Of a stretch of 64,000 nucleotides of DNA, positions 26,018 to 35,438 are shown piece by piece. Under the pieces are notes generated by a model. It was given only the letters and a program-made list of their open reading frames with translations, had not been told where the DNA came from and did not search any database. A program made the translations under genes and the position numbers. Source of the DNA: Bacteroidales bacterium. GTDB lineage: Bacteria > Bacteroidota > Bacteroidia > Bacteroidales > Tenuifilaceae. The DNA is taken from assembly GCA_013376985.1 (NCBI GenBank), contig JACABB010000002.1, positions 142,423-206,422 of the forward strand, in the 5' to 3' direction. Within the stretch, counting starts at the first letter, position 1; every line of letters starts with the position of its first letter.

Positions 26018-28783
26018 TTAATTTTCAGAGAATACAGGATCTTTAGGCATATCAGGAATGTCGGTCTGTTTGAAAGGCTCTTTTCCTAAATTTTCATCAT
26101 CCATAGGATCTCCAATAATAGCATCATGCTGGGTTTTGTACCAACGGCGGTAAGTTGCTAGAATAATTCTCCTTTTCATATCTAAGACTTCATCAAATAA
26201 CTTCTTATTCTTTTCATTTAATTGTGTCTCCATATAATCAGGCTTCTTTTCTATTAAAATCTGGATAGGTGTTAGTTTTTGAAAATCATTGGCACTATTA
26301 GTTATTTTTTTATATTCATCCTCACCAAAGATATATGGTGTAACCTGTTTAAAATTACTACTATCCAGTTTATTAAATGCTTTTAATAATCCTATTCGCA
26401 TTTTAAATTGATCAAATGTTTTCTCTTGGTGTAAATAATTATCGTAAAGCCCATCGGCTAACATCATTTTATAGATTACGGGGGAAATATCTATTAAAAT
26501 TAATAATAGCATAATTAATCCAATTGGTGTAAATATTAAGAAATACCACCAGACATGAAGTATACTGTCCCAAAAACTACCTTTAGTTTTTCCATCATTA
26601 GTTATATAACTTGCCCAATCCCATGGTTTATAATCTTTCATTGCGATTGAATGAAGTGCAAATAATAGTGATAGTAAACCCGTATTTGTATAATATTCAT
26701 TGTTGAATTTATCATTTAATGATTTTTCTAATCTATTCAAAGTAGAAAGAGAATTGTAATATCTGATTGAATCTTCTTTGGCTTGTTGATCCTTAAAACT
26801 TTTAGCAGTTTGTTTCGCTGCTTTATAATCTTCTAAATTTTTCTCTGTTACTGTTTTTTTTGTCTCTATCTTTATATACTTGGTTACCATTTTTTTTGCA
26901 ATACTATCATACAATTGAACTGGACTTGTTTTTTTTTCTCCATCAATAGGCTTTTCTCGGGTATAGTCTTCTTCTTTTTTTTCATCTATAGTTTTCTGAT
27001 TCTTCTGTAAATTATTATCCCAATTTTCTTTATATGTTTTAACTATTTCTGATTGGGCTAAATATTCATTATTGGTAGATGTTTTGTGTCTTACACACTC
27101 TTCTCTAATCTCCTCTTTAAAAATCCTTAGCTCTATAGGGGCTGAAATCACAATCCCTAGGAAAATTGCGATAACAATACGAGGGAGAGCATTTCGAAAT
27201 TCTTGTCTGCTAATCTTAACTTCGCCATCGGAATACATTGTATTAGTAATAAACCGATCTAAAAAGAAAATCATGCTTCCCCAAAAGGTACAAAACAAAA
27301 TACGAACCCACCACAAATCAAAAATCAATTCGATTGCAATGTATCCAGAAAATGCAGCCATAATGGCTGTAAAAAGAATCACAGTGCCTATCCCCATATT
27401 TTTTGTATGGTCGGCAGGGCACATTCTCAATAATTCTTTGTCGGCACCGGCACACCACCAAGTAAACTCTTTGAACCAGTCACAACGTTTTTCTTTACCT
27501 TGCTCCCGAATGCTTTTAATTTCTTCTATTCTTTCATACATTATTTGTTCAGGAGTCCGATTATCTGTTAAATTATCTGAAAAAGAAAATAGTTGTGGAT
27601 TGATCTTAAATTGAGGTAAATGAAAATCTTTTACATCTTTATAACCATACTTGGGCGGAGAAGGAATGGAACCATCCCTACCCTTTAGTGATTCTAAAAA
27701 ATCTTCTTCCGATCCCAAGTATCCATTATCTTTCCAGATTTCATATGCTGACTTTCCCTGTGATCCTTCTTTTCCCCTGTCTCCTTTTACGCTTTCCGGA
27801 TTAGTTGTCTCTCCTTTTTGATTTCGGAAATACAAATTTCCTCTTTCATCAAAATGGGGCCTAAAAATATCTCCCGGGTCACCTTTTTCTCCTTTCCGCG
27901 CTTCCTGTATCCAATTTAGAAAATCAACCTCATCGCCTTCATAGCCTTCGTTTTTCCAAATCTGGAAAGCCGAAGCTCCATCCAAACCATCTTTGCCTGG
28001 TTTTCCATCAGCACCTTTTAACGATACAAGGAAATCATCAATGCTTCTCTGTTTATTCTTTGCAAGCCACAAATCATACACAGAAGTCCCATTCTCGCCA
28101 TTCTTTCCGTTAACCCCTTTTAAAGAGTTAAAAAAATCTTTTTCATTGCCTGGGTTACCTTGAGATTTCCAAACCTCGTATGCCGATGCACCGTTTTTTC
28201 CATTTTCGCCATCTCTTCCTTTCAATGACTGAAAAAAATCATCCATATTCCCGGGATGTTCAGAATTTTGCCTAGCTAGCCAAAGATCGAAAGTCGATGC
28301 CCCATTTTGGCCATTTGCCCCATTGATTCCTTTTAATGAATTGATGAAATCGTTAAAATTTCCCTGATGTTCTTTTGCCCACTCTTCATAAGCAGATTTA
28401 CCTGATTCTCCGTTAGTACCCTTAATTATCCAAGGTTCTGTTATTGGTTTTCCGTCTTTTTTAATTGTAAAGGTTCCTGTTGCATCATCATATTCAAAAG
28501 TGAAAGAGGTGGTGGTACTATTTTCTGATTGTTTTGAATTAGAAGATTGATCTGACTTTAAATTATCTTTGTTCTCTCCATTATGATCAGTTGTATCGTG
28601 ATTTGCTTGAGAAGCTTCTTTGGCATTAAGTGAATTCCATTTATTAACATTTACATGATCAACGACTTGACTATCAGAGGTAGTATAAGTCACATAGGTG
28701 TCATCAAACTTCAGTACAGTAATTTTTTTCCCTTTAACGGAATATTGGAATCCTTGTTTGGGTACAGGAATAAACTTGCTCAT
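26018..28783 (-). CDS. Collagen-like repeat protein with C-terminal DUF4407 membrane domain
   Basis: The product has 921 aa. After about 120 residues of polar sequence comes a repeat region (about 122-380) of some seven units of 30-40 residues with pattern SLKGxxGxxGxxGxSAYExWxxxGNxGxExDFxx; short collagen-like Gly-X-Y runs alternate with an SAYEIW/DFLESLKG helix. Such units are known from phage tail fibres and cell-surface proteins. The second half is a DUF4407 domain with four membrane helices (GTVILFTAIMAAFSGYIAIE, ILFCTFWGSMIFFLDRF, RIVIAIFLGIVISAPIEL, FTPIGLIMLLLILIDISPVI) and a long coiled coil between helices 3 and 4. There is no signal peptide, so the collagen part is probably cytoplasmic. 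It starts 10 bp after the GTPase gene and is surely co-transcribed with it. Confidence 0.82.
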   Translation of the reverse strand: MSKFIPVPKQGFQYSVKGKKITVLKFDDTYVTYTTSDSQVVDHVNVNKWNSLNAKEASQANHDTTDHNGENKDNLKSDQSSNSKQSENSTTTSFTFEYDDATGTFTIKKDGKPITEPWIIKGTNGESGKSAYEEWAKEHQGNFNDFINSLKGINGANGQNGASTFDLWLARQNSEHPGNMDDFFQSLKGRDGENGKNGASAYEVWKSQGNPGNEKDFFNSLKGVNGKNGENGTSVYDLWLAKNKQRSIDDFLVSLKGADGKPGKDGLDGASAFQIWKNEGYEGDEVDFLNWIQEARKGEKGDPGDIFRPHFDERGNLYFRNQKGETTNPESVKGDRGKEGSQGKSAYEIWKDNGYLGSEEDFLESLKGRDGSIPSPPKYGYKDVKDFHLPQFKINPQLFSFSDNLTDNRTPEQIMYERIEEIKSIREQGKEKRCDWFKEFTWWCAGADKELLRMCPADHTKNMGIGTVILFTAIMAAFSGYIAIELIFDLWWVRILFCTFWGSMIFFLDRFITNTMYSDGEVKISRQEFRNALPRIVIAIFLGIVISAPIELRIFKEEIREECVRHKTSTNNEYLAQSEIVKTYKENWDNNLQKNQKTIDEKKEEDYTREKPIDGEKKTSPVQLYDSIAKKMVTKYIKIETKKTVTEKNLEDYKAAKQTAKSFKDQQAKEDSIRYYNSLSTLNRLEKSLNDKFNNEYYTNTGLLSLLFALHSIAMKDYKPWDWASYITNDGKTKGSFWDSILHVWWYFLIFTPIGLIMLLLILIDISPVIYKMMLADGLYDNYLHQEKTFDQFKMRIGLLKAFNKLDSSNFKQVTPYIFGEDEYKKITNSANDFQKLTPIQILIEKKPDYMETQLNEKNKKLFDEVLDMKRRIILATYRRWYKTQHDAIIGDPMDDENLGKEPFKQTDIPDMPKDPVFSEN

Positions 28784-28793
28784 AATTTATTGA

Positions 28794-31370
28794 TTATTTG
28801 GTTTTGTGGAAATTAATTTTAGAATCCCAATCAGAAATAACTCTCTGTAATAACTTAAATTCTGGATCGGCAATTTTATCAAAATTATCAAGGAAGAACT
28901 GTATCAAGGCATCATATTCAGGATGTGGCATACCAGCCGGAATTCCAATTGCAAATATTAAATCAACAAAATCTCTAATCGGTTTGTAAAACTCATCATT
29001 TGCAGGTGATAAAAACTTTTGTATTTGTTTGAAATCATTGAAATCATAGTGCAGTCTCTGCTTGATTTCTGATTCTATATTATAAAGACTATGGGCAAAT
29101 TCATAACAAATTGAATCATAATCGTCAAAATAACTTGTACTAAAGTGATTTGCAAATAAACAATTGTTAATACTTGTATTAATATTTCCAATTACGGTTT
29201 CTTCTATTGTAATTTTACATTTTTCAAATTTCTTAAATGGAATAAAAAGTGAAGTGTATATATTACCACCCATTTCAAGTATTTGAATAAAGTGAGATAA
29301 CCAATTTTCTTCATTATCGGAGATAAAATTTAAACGTCCTTCCTTAATGAATATATTAATTATCTTAGTTTTGAGTGAAGAAATGGAATAATTGATATTT
29401 GAGTTATTTATAATCTCACAAAAAGCTTTTGAATATTCTTTATATAAATCTTTTTTTATAAGTTCATATTTTGTGAATTCTATGTGCGAGATATAATCGT
29501 TTTCACTAATCGATGTCGTAATAACTTGTTTGGTGTAGTCGATTTTAAAATCAATAGTATCCTCTTCTTCATTCTCTTTCAAAAGTTTTCCTGTTGTATC
29601 TGAAGGGAATTCTTTAATTGTTCCTTTTGATAATATTCCCAATAAAATAGATTTATTTTTATTGTTGCACAAATCACAAATTGGCTTAGAAATAGGTTCT
29701 AAATCTGTATTTATATCTGATGGGATTATATTATTTATGGAACGATAAATATTATTAAGGTGTTCCCTTACGTGATTTCTTTTGTCTTTGGGCAAGTATT
29801 TATCTATTCCTGATATTTTTTCAAGAACTGAACTATATGCTATTTCAGTTTCTTTAATTTGTGATTTTACTTTTGTAAAAAATGCTTCATCTACATTTAC
29901 AATTGTTGAAGACATAATATCCAGAATCTGATAAAAAAATTTCTGAAGCATTTGCGGTTCATGCTGGCAGTCAATTTGAGCAACATGACCGGATATACCT
30001 TCTTTTAATAATTCGTCGAGATCATATGACAGATGTATTCCTTCGATTCTCTGTTTATTATTGTAAAAAGGTGTATTTAGATGATTAAGTATTCCCTCTC
30101 GGGTTGCACTAATTAATGGATTATAATCCTGTCTGTTGATTCCTGATAAATTAAATAAATAGAAGAGCCAATCCTGTGCATTTCTTTCATTAACACATTT
30201 CAATAATAACTTATGAAATTCTTGTGCTAATGTCGGCTCTATACCAACTGTTGTTTTAAATAAATCAATAGCAATATCTAACTCTTTTTTCAAAGCATTT
30301 TCTAAAGCCTCATAGACTCCTAATCGTGCTTCACCATAGCCTGGATTATCAACAATATGTATTTCACCAACTTCTTCTCCACATAACCGAAAATTAGTAT
30401 AAACTTCAACATGCTCAACAGCCAAAACTTTATAAATAATTTGAGGAGTTTCATTTCCATTTAAATTATATTCCTCATCCGGTTTTGCTAAAAAAGACAC
30501 AAATGGACGATATAATTCTTTATTCCGTGTCAGTTCTGTAATTACACCAATTTTCCCGGTAAGATGTCGAGAATAGTCGCAGGCGTGTTCAATGTATTCC
30601 CTAAAAATATTATATCTTTCAATGTTTTCTTCATTAACCGGGGACTGATATTCAATCAGAGTTTTTATCCGTTTACATTCTGCTTCAAATGCATCCGTAG
30701 TAGTACATTCATTAAAAATAAAAGGTTTACCAACTTTTTGAATGTATTCGTTCATTAACTGGCACATTTTATTTAAAGAATAGAAATAAATATTAGCCTT
30801 ATTATTATCCGATTTTATGTCTGCCCCATTTGTATTTAGTAAAGTCTTATCATCAAGATTTTTTGTTGCATTTATATCTTTCCCATTTATGATATCAATA
30901 GTTGTTCCTGTACATTTCCCATATTGGGATAAAGGAACAATATATGAATCAAGACCTGTCAGTTTAGCTATTGTTATACTTTTCCCATATCGCCAAGGGC
31001 CAACTAAGCCTAGATTAAGCCAAGATCTTCCAACACGGGCAAAAGCTTCATCAAAATCACCAGTCTGTTTATCAGTTGTTAATAGATTAAGTTTTTGGCT
31101 AAAATCATCTGTTCTAAGCAATAAATCATGCCAGCATGTTTCTAAATTTGGAGTTGTATTTATTAATTTAATCCACATCGAATTGCTTTTAAAAGCATAA
31201 ATATTATTACGCAATTCAACCCATTGTTGAATTTTTTCATGAGTGGCTTTGTATTCTTTTCTGAGTGATTGCCGCTTTATAACAATCTTATTTACCCGTT
31301 CTTTTACTGATAAATTTTGCATTTTAGGTTTTTCATCAACCAAAACTTCATTCAATAAATTTTCTGACAT
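28794..31370 (-). CDS. Dynamin-like large P-loop GTPase
   Basis: The 858-aa product carries a Walker A loop GPWRYGKS at 124-131, with a Thr-rich switch after it (GKCTGTTIDI) and a G3-type motif VDNPGYGE near 345. The long helical C-terminal half and overall size suggest a dynamin- or guanylate-binding-protein-like GTPase. Such proteins remodel or tether membranes and are found in bacterial antiphage and stress systems. It is the first gene of the operon and is followed after 10 bp by the DUF4407 membrane protein, a probable membrane partner. The GPWRYGKS loop departs from the usual GxxNxGKS of dynamins. An ATPase activity is not excluded. Confidence 0.7.
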   Translation of the reverse strand: MSENLLNEVLVDEKPKMQNLSVKERVNKIVIKRQSLRKEYKATHEKIQQWVELRNNIYAFKSNSMWIKLINTTPNLETCWHDLLLRTDDFSQKLNLLTTDKQTGDFDEAFARVGRSWLNLGLVGPWRYGKSITIAKLTGLDSYIVPLSQYGKCTGTTIDIINGKDINATKNLDDKTLLNTNGADIKSDNNKANIYFYSLNKMCQLMNEYIQKVGKPFIFNECTTTDAFEAECKRIKTLIEYQSPVNEENIERYNIFREYIEHACDYSRHLTGKIGVITELTRNKELYRPFVSFLAKPDEEYNLNGNETPQIIYKVLAVEHVEVYTNFRLCGEEVGEIHIVDNPGYGEARLGVYEALENALKKELDIAIDLFKTTVGIEPTLAQEFHKLLLKCVNERNAQDWLFYLFNLSGINRQDYNPLISATREGILNHLNTPFYNNKQRIEGIHLSYDLDELLKEGISGHVAQIDCQHEPQMLQKFFYQILDIMSSTIVNVDEAFFTKVKSQIKETEIAYSSVLEKISGIDKYLPKDKRNHVREHLNNIYRSINNIIPSDINTDLEPISKPICDLCNNKNKSILLGILSKGTIKEFPSDTTGKLLKENEEEDTIDFKIDYTKQVITTSISENDYISHIEFTKYELIKKDLYKEYSKAFCEIINNSNINYSISSLKTKIINIFIKEGRLNFISDNEENWLSHFIQILEMGGNIYTSLFIPFKKFEKCKITIEETVIGNINTSINNCLFANHFSTSYFDDYDSICYEFAHSLYNIESEIKQRLHYDFNDFKQIQKFLSPANDEFYKPIRDFVDLIFAIGIPAGMPHPEYDALIQFFLDNFDKIADPEFKLLQRVISDWDSKINFHKTK

Positions 31371-31488
31371 GGCTCGTATATTTTTGTTAATTTATTCTCA
31401 TTAATTACTAAATAATTAACCATTACATTGATTTTGTAATTGTCTTTTATTTCTCCGTCAAAATTCCCCCATCTCCAATCCCCATCCT

Positions 31489-31528
31489 ACATCAAAAACA
31501 ATGATTTTTATATCCTCAGAAGTGAGGA
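31489..31528. repeat. 40-bp direct repeat, right copy
   Basis: This copy matches 23632-23671 with a single mismatch. It is followed by a degenerate extra half (GGTCAGAAATGAGGATTG, 31539-31556). It lies upstream of the GTPase gene and closes the four-gene interval. Confidence 0.8.
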
Positions 31529-31616
31529 GGTGAAATAGGTCAGAAATGAGGATTGACTGAATTTGGTTTTATTCAGAATTTTGATGTCGAATTAATCTTA
31601 ACTAAAATTCATATTT

Positions 31617-31862
31617 ATGAAAAACAGTAGTGGATGCACTCCTAAAACAAAAGGAAAAGACTCTTTAAAGGGAAAATTAACTTCAAAAAACCCTGGTGAA
31701 CCTGACACTGTAGTAGTAGTTGAAAAACCAGTGGTTAAAAATTCGCTTTCAAGTGAAAAAACTCAAAGTTTCACAAATGATCCAGTTGCCAAATTACCTT
31801 GGGAGACAGATCCTCCAATAATTATTGATAAGCCAATAGATAACGATCCATCCATGAAATGA
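31617..31862 (+). CDS. Small proline/lysine-rich protein, 81 aa
   Basis: The frame has an ATG in an AT-rich 5' context typical of this genome. The product is hydrophilic: a basic N-terminal third (MKNSSGCTPKTKGKDSLKGK), a valine/proline centre and an acidic proline-rich tail with two similar units (WETDPPIIIDKP, then IDNDPSMK). There is no signal peptide, membrane helix or known family, and composition suggests disorder. It is divergent from the GTPase gene. It could be a real small protein or a precursor-like peptide; evidence for coding is the composition and isolation of the frame. Confidence 0.45.
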   Translation: MKNSSGCTPKTKGKDSLKGKLTSKNPGEPDTVVVVEKPVVKNSLSSEKTQSFTNDPVAKLPWETDPPIIIDKPIDNDPSMK

Positions 31863-31944
31863 TGGTAAAGAGATTAGCCCAAAGGTTAAGTTTTGTTTCT
31901 CACTAAAACCACAATGGTAGAGTGCAAAAATTGGTTTATTGTTT

Positions 31945-32119
31945 AACGTGAGTTCAATCTAAATAGTATCTTGATTTTCAGCACAACAATGGGTTCTTAT
32001 TTTGTAATGCTGAATGAATAAAGTGAAATTCGAAAGATTTATCGAAGGAAAGCATTTGTTTTATAAATAATTATATCCTTCGCTTCGATCAAGGTAACAT
32101 TTTATGTTGAACTCACGTT
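31945..32119. mobile_element. Putative 175-bp MITE
   Basis: Perfect 13-bp terminal inverted repeats AACGTGAGTTCAA (31945-31957) and TTGAACTCACGTT (32107-32119) bound a non-coding 175-bp segment. It is flanked by the 4-bp duplication GTTT (31941-31944 and 32120-32123). This is the layout of a miniature inverted-repeat transposable element. It lies 98 bp upstream of the histidine kinase gene and could affect its transcription. No cognate transposase is in the window. Confidence 0.55.
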
Positions 32120-32217
32120 GTTTAATATTTTTAGATGTTTTGCAGAAAATAATTTTCAATACATCTTCTTTTTGTTTAAATATTTTATTATTTTACAAAA
32201 CATTATTTGTAGAAAAC

Positions 32218-34359
32218 ATGAAAATTCATTCAGATGTTGTCAACAAGAAACGTTATAGCAAATTACTATTGCTAGTAATACTAATTTCTTGCATATCTCA
32301 TTCTTATGCTCAAAACGGTGTTGTCATCGATAGCCTTATCCAAAAACTTAAGGAATGTAGTAACGATTCGGTAAAGGTCACATATCTAAATGAACTATCG
32401 TGGCTAAATAGAACTAACCAACCCGATATAGCTTTAAAGTATGCCAATGAAGCAAAATCAATTGCAGAAAAAATTGGCTTTAAATCAGGAATTGCAACCA
32501 GTTTAAATAGAATTGGCGAAATTGAAAGAAGTCAAGGCAATTATGAGCAAGCCATTATAACTTTTAATAATGCTTTACAAATAGAAAAGGAGATTAATAA
32601 TAAATATGGAATTGCAAGGGCTTGTGGACAATTGACCCTACTGTATACGACTGTTGGTCAAATTGAAAAGGCATTTGTTGTTGGACAAACTGCTATAAAA
32701 CTTTATAAGGAGCTTAATAATTTACCCGCATTGGCTAATGCTTATGATAGGCAAGCTGTTTTATATGAATATAAGGCAAAATTTGACAGTGCGTTAAATT
32801 TGGTATATTCTGGGCTGGAAATAAGGAAGCAACTTAAAGATTCTGCAAATTTCATATATTCATATATGAACCTTGCTAATCTACACTTAAAATTGCAGAA
32901 CAACGCAAATTCCTTAGAATTTAATAGCAAAGCAATTGAATTGGCTACGAAATTTAATGATCAGGTTAACCTGTCAAGAGCGTATACTAATATTAGCTTG
33001 GTTTACTACAATCTAAAACAATTTCATACTGCTATTGATTATAATTACAGGAGTATTGAGATTAAACAAAATTTAAGGCAAGACAAATCAATTGATACAA
33101 ATTACGACAATCTGGGGTATTGCTTTTATGCTCTAGGTGAGTACGACAAAGCCATTCAATTTTACACTAAAAGCCTTGATTTAAAAGAAAAGATCGGAAA
33201 GAAGGAGGGTTTGTCTGCTGTTTACACCAACCTTGGCAATCTGTTTTTTTCTAAAAAAGAATATGATAAGGCTTTATTCTATTACAAAAAGGGATTAATT
33301 AACGCTGAGACCAATAGTAACAAGTTAATAACCCTTGAACTCTACCAAAATATTTATAAATCTTATTCAATTACTGGACAGTTGGAAAATGCTGTCTCTT
33401 TCAACAATAAATATATCGCCCTAAGAGATAGCCTTGATGCTACATATCGCAATGCGATGAATTTAAAAGATAAATATCAGGAAGAACAAAGAAAAAATCA
33501 ACTTCTTGAAAAAGATAATCTGATAAATGAAATAAAATTAAAAAAGAAAAACATTATGATCATGAGCCTTGTAGGGGGAATGATCTTACTGATCTTATTA
33601 TTTTTTACCCTATTCCGCAGCTACAGATTAAAACAAAAAACACTACTAGCCGAAAAAAACAATAAAATCAATGAGCAAAAAGTAACGGAACTGTTAAAAG
33701 ATCAGGAACTAAAATCGATCAGCGCAATGATGGAGGGACAGGAGGGTGAAAGAAAGAGAATTGCACAAGATTTACACGATAGGCTGGGTAGTATGCTCTC
33801 AATGGTAAAGTTACATTTCAAATCGGTGGAGGAAAATATACAAGCACTCAGAGAAAATAATATATTGATGTATTCAAAAGCAAACAACCTTTTAGATGAG
33901 GCTTGTGACGAAGTTCGTAAAATTGCAAATGATTTAACATCGGGTATATTAAATAAATTTGGACTTATCCCAGCCCTTAATAATCTAAAAGAATCTATTG
34001 AAGCTACGGGTCAACTTAAAATCGAAGTGCTTAACTTTGGCTTTGATGAAAGTAGGCTAGATTACAATATCGAAATTAACCTCTATAGGATTATTCAGGA
34101 ATTGATAAGCAATATATTAAAGCATTCCAAAGCTTCGGAGGTAAGCATTCAACTTCTAAAAAAGGAAAAACAGCTGAACATTGTAGTGGAAGATAATGGT
34201 ATGGGATTCGATGTTAATCAGGCTAAGATTAGAAAAGGAATGGGCTTGAAAAATATAGAATCAAGGGTTAACTCGTTAAATGGCGAGTTTAACATTGATT
34301 CTGGAAAAGGAGTTGGAACCACCATTACTATTGACATACCTCTAAATTCAATAAAATGA
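32218..34359 (+). CDS. TPR sensor histidine kinase (HisKA_3)
   Basis: The 713-aa product starts at MKIHSDVVNKKRYSK, which places a signal peptide ending SHSYAQ at the N-terminus; 38 upstream codons partly lie in the MITE and are unlikely. Residues 30 to about 400 hold TPR repeats (GNYEQAIITFNNALQIEKEI, GEYDKAIQFYTKSLDLKEKI), then a coiled coil and one membrane helix at about 445-465. The cytoplasmic part has the NarX/DesK-type H-box with His520 in QDLHDRLG, an N-box (IIQELISNILKHS) and the ATP-lid DNGMGFD near 659. It overlaps its response regulator by 4 bp. Periplasmic TPRs presumably sense a protein or peptide signal. Confidence 0.92.
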   Translation: MKIHSDVVNKKRYSKLLLLVILISCISHSYAQNGVVIDSLIQKLKECSNDSVKVTYLNELSWLNRTNQPDIALKYANEAKSIAEKIGFKSGIATSLNRIGEIERSQGNYEQAIITFNNALQIEKEINNKYGIARACGQLTLLYTTVGQIEKAFVVGQTAIKLYKELNNLPALANAYDRQAVLYEYKAKFDSALNLVYSGLEIRKQLKDSANFIYSYMNLANLHLKLQNNANSLEFNSKAIELATKFNDQVNLSRAYTNISLVYYNLKQFHTAIDYNYRSIEIKQNLRQDKSIDTNYDNLGYCFYALGEYDKAIQFYTKSLDLKEKIGKKEGLSAVYTNLGNLFFSKKEYDKALFYYKKGLINAETNSNKLITLELYQNIYKSYSITGQLENAVSFNNKYIALRDSLDATYRNAMNLKDKYQEEQRKNQLLEKDNLINEIKLKKKNIMIMSLVGGMILLILLFFTLFRSYRLKQKTLLAEKNNKINEQKVTELLKDQELKSISAMMEGQEGERKRIAQDLHDRLGSMLSMVKLHFKSVEENIQALRENNILMYSKANNLLDEACDEVRKIANDLTSGILNKFGLIPALNNLKESIEATGQLKIEVLNFGFDESRLDYNIEINLYRIIQELISNILKHSKASEVSIQLLKKEKQLNIVVEDNGMGFDVNQAKIRKGMGLKNIESRVNSLNGEFNIDSGKGVGTTITIDIPLNSIK

Positions 34360-34994
34360 TAAATGTAATTATAGCAGATGATCATCAAATTGTACTCGAT
34401 GGGCTGAAATTGCTTTTAGAACGTGAAAAAGATATCTGCCCAGTAGGTGAGGCACTTAATGGGGTAGAATTATTAGCCCAACTAGAAAAAAAGCAGGTTG
34501 ATGTTGCTGTAATCGACATAGATATGCCACGAATGAACGGCATTGAAACAACAAAAGAGATTAGAAAGCGATTTCCACATATAAAAGTGCTTATCCTATC
34601 GATGTACAATGATAATGAGTACATCAAGCAACTAGTAGAGGTTGGTGCTTCTGGCTATATTCTTAAAAATAAAGGAAAAGAAGAGCTGGTTAGCGCAATT
34701 AGAAAAATTGCATCAGGCAGCGAATACTTGGGAGAGGATATCATCAAAACCATAATGGAAGAGATGAAAAAACCCAAGAAAACGCTCAATGAGAATAAGA
34801 TCCCATTAACCAAAAGGGAAATAGAGGTTCTGAAATTGATAGCCCAGGGATGCACCACACCGCAAATTGCGGATAAATTATACATCGCTCCCAGCACGGT
34901 CGAAACGCACAGGCGGAATCTAATTGATAAGCTGGGAGTTGCAAACTCTAAAGAGCTGATTCGGTATGCAATTGAAAATGGGTATTGCCAATAG
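34356..34994 (+). CDS. NarL/LuxR-family response regulator
   Basis: The 212-aa product has a receiver domain (1-120) with acidic pocket ADDH, phospho-acceptor Asp54 in VIDIDMPRMNG and the conserved Lys in YILKNKGKEE. A LuxR-type helix-turn-helix follows at about 145-210: LTKREIEVLKLIAQGCTTPQ, then APSTVETHRRNLIDKLG. It is translationally coupled to the upstream TPR histidine kinase through an ATGA overlap and will be its partner. Targets are unknown. Nothing follows on the same strand for nearly 2 kb, so regulated genes may lie elsewhere in the island. Confidence 0.95.
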   Translation: MINVIIADDHQIVLDGLKLLLEREKDICPVGEALNGVELLAQLEKKQVDVAVIDIDMPRMNGIETTKEIRKRFPHIKVLILSMYNDNEYIKQLVEVGASGYILKNKGKEELVSAIRKIASGSEYLGEDIIKTIMEEMKKPKKTLNENKIPLTKREIEVLKLIAQGCTTPQIADKLYIAPSTVETHRRNLIDKLGVANSKELIRYAIENGYCQ

Positions 34995-35438
34995 TAAAAA
35001 ATCGCTATACGAAAGTTAGATTAGCTTAACCCAGATTCCCAATTGAGAAAATCAGTACGTTCTTCCTCTAAATCCTTAGTGCATAATCTAGGTAAAAGAA
35101 TATTTCCTAGTATTAGTAAAGTCCAAAAAAGTAACCTTATTTTAAGAAATTGGCACTTTTTTCGAGTTTTAGAGCACTTTAAGGGCAGTGCAAAGCAAGT
35201 TTAAGGGTACTTTTTTTGCTTCTTAGGGCACTTTAATCTAACATCGGGGAGGGTTTACTGCCAATTAATTCCGCTATCACTTTGAGTTAGACCTTTAGTT
35301 TTTGCCAGCCCCTTTAAGGCTGAACGCTTGTATAAAATCTTGATATAAAGCGAATTTACTCTCTTTTTTAAGATTTCGGACACTCAAAATTGCAAATCTG
35401 CGCTGCTGGGTAAAAATGAGTTATGTATTTAATTATTA
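34995..35438. other. Intergenic region with degenerate short repeats
   Basis: This 444-bp gap lies between convergent genes. At 35152-35240 there are several degenerate copies of GCACTTTAAGGG-like sequence in both orientations. No ORF, RNA gene or clear terminator stands out. Confidence 0.4.

Noticed and set aside
25879..26046. 55-codon plus-strand frame starting MASSNDLDDF between two operon genes
   Set aside because: It overlaps the 3' end of the DUF4407 gene in antisense, has no partner or recognisable motif, and may be chance.
32104..32217. Upstream start for the TPR histidine kinase
   Set aside because: These codons lie partly in the MITE-like element and would bury the signal peptide.
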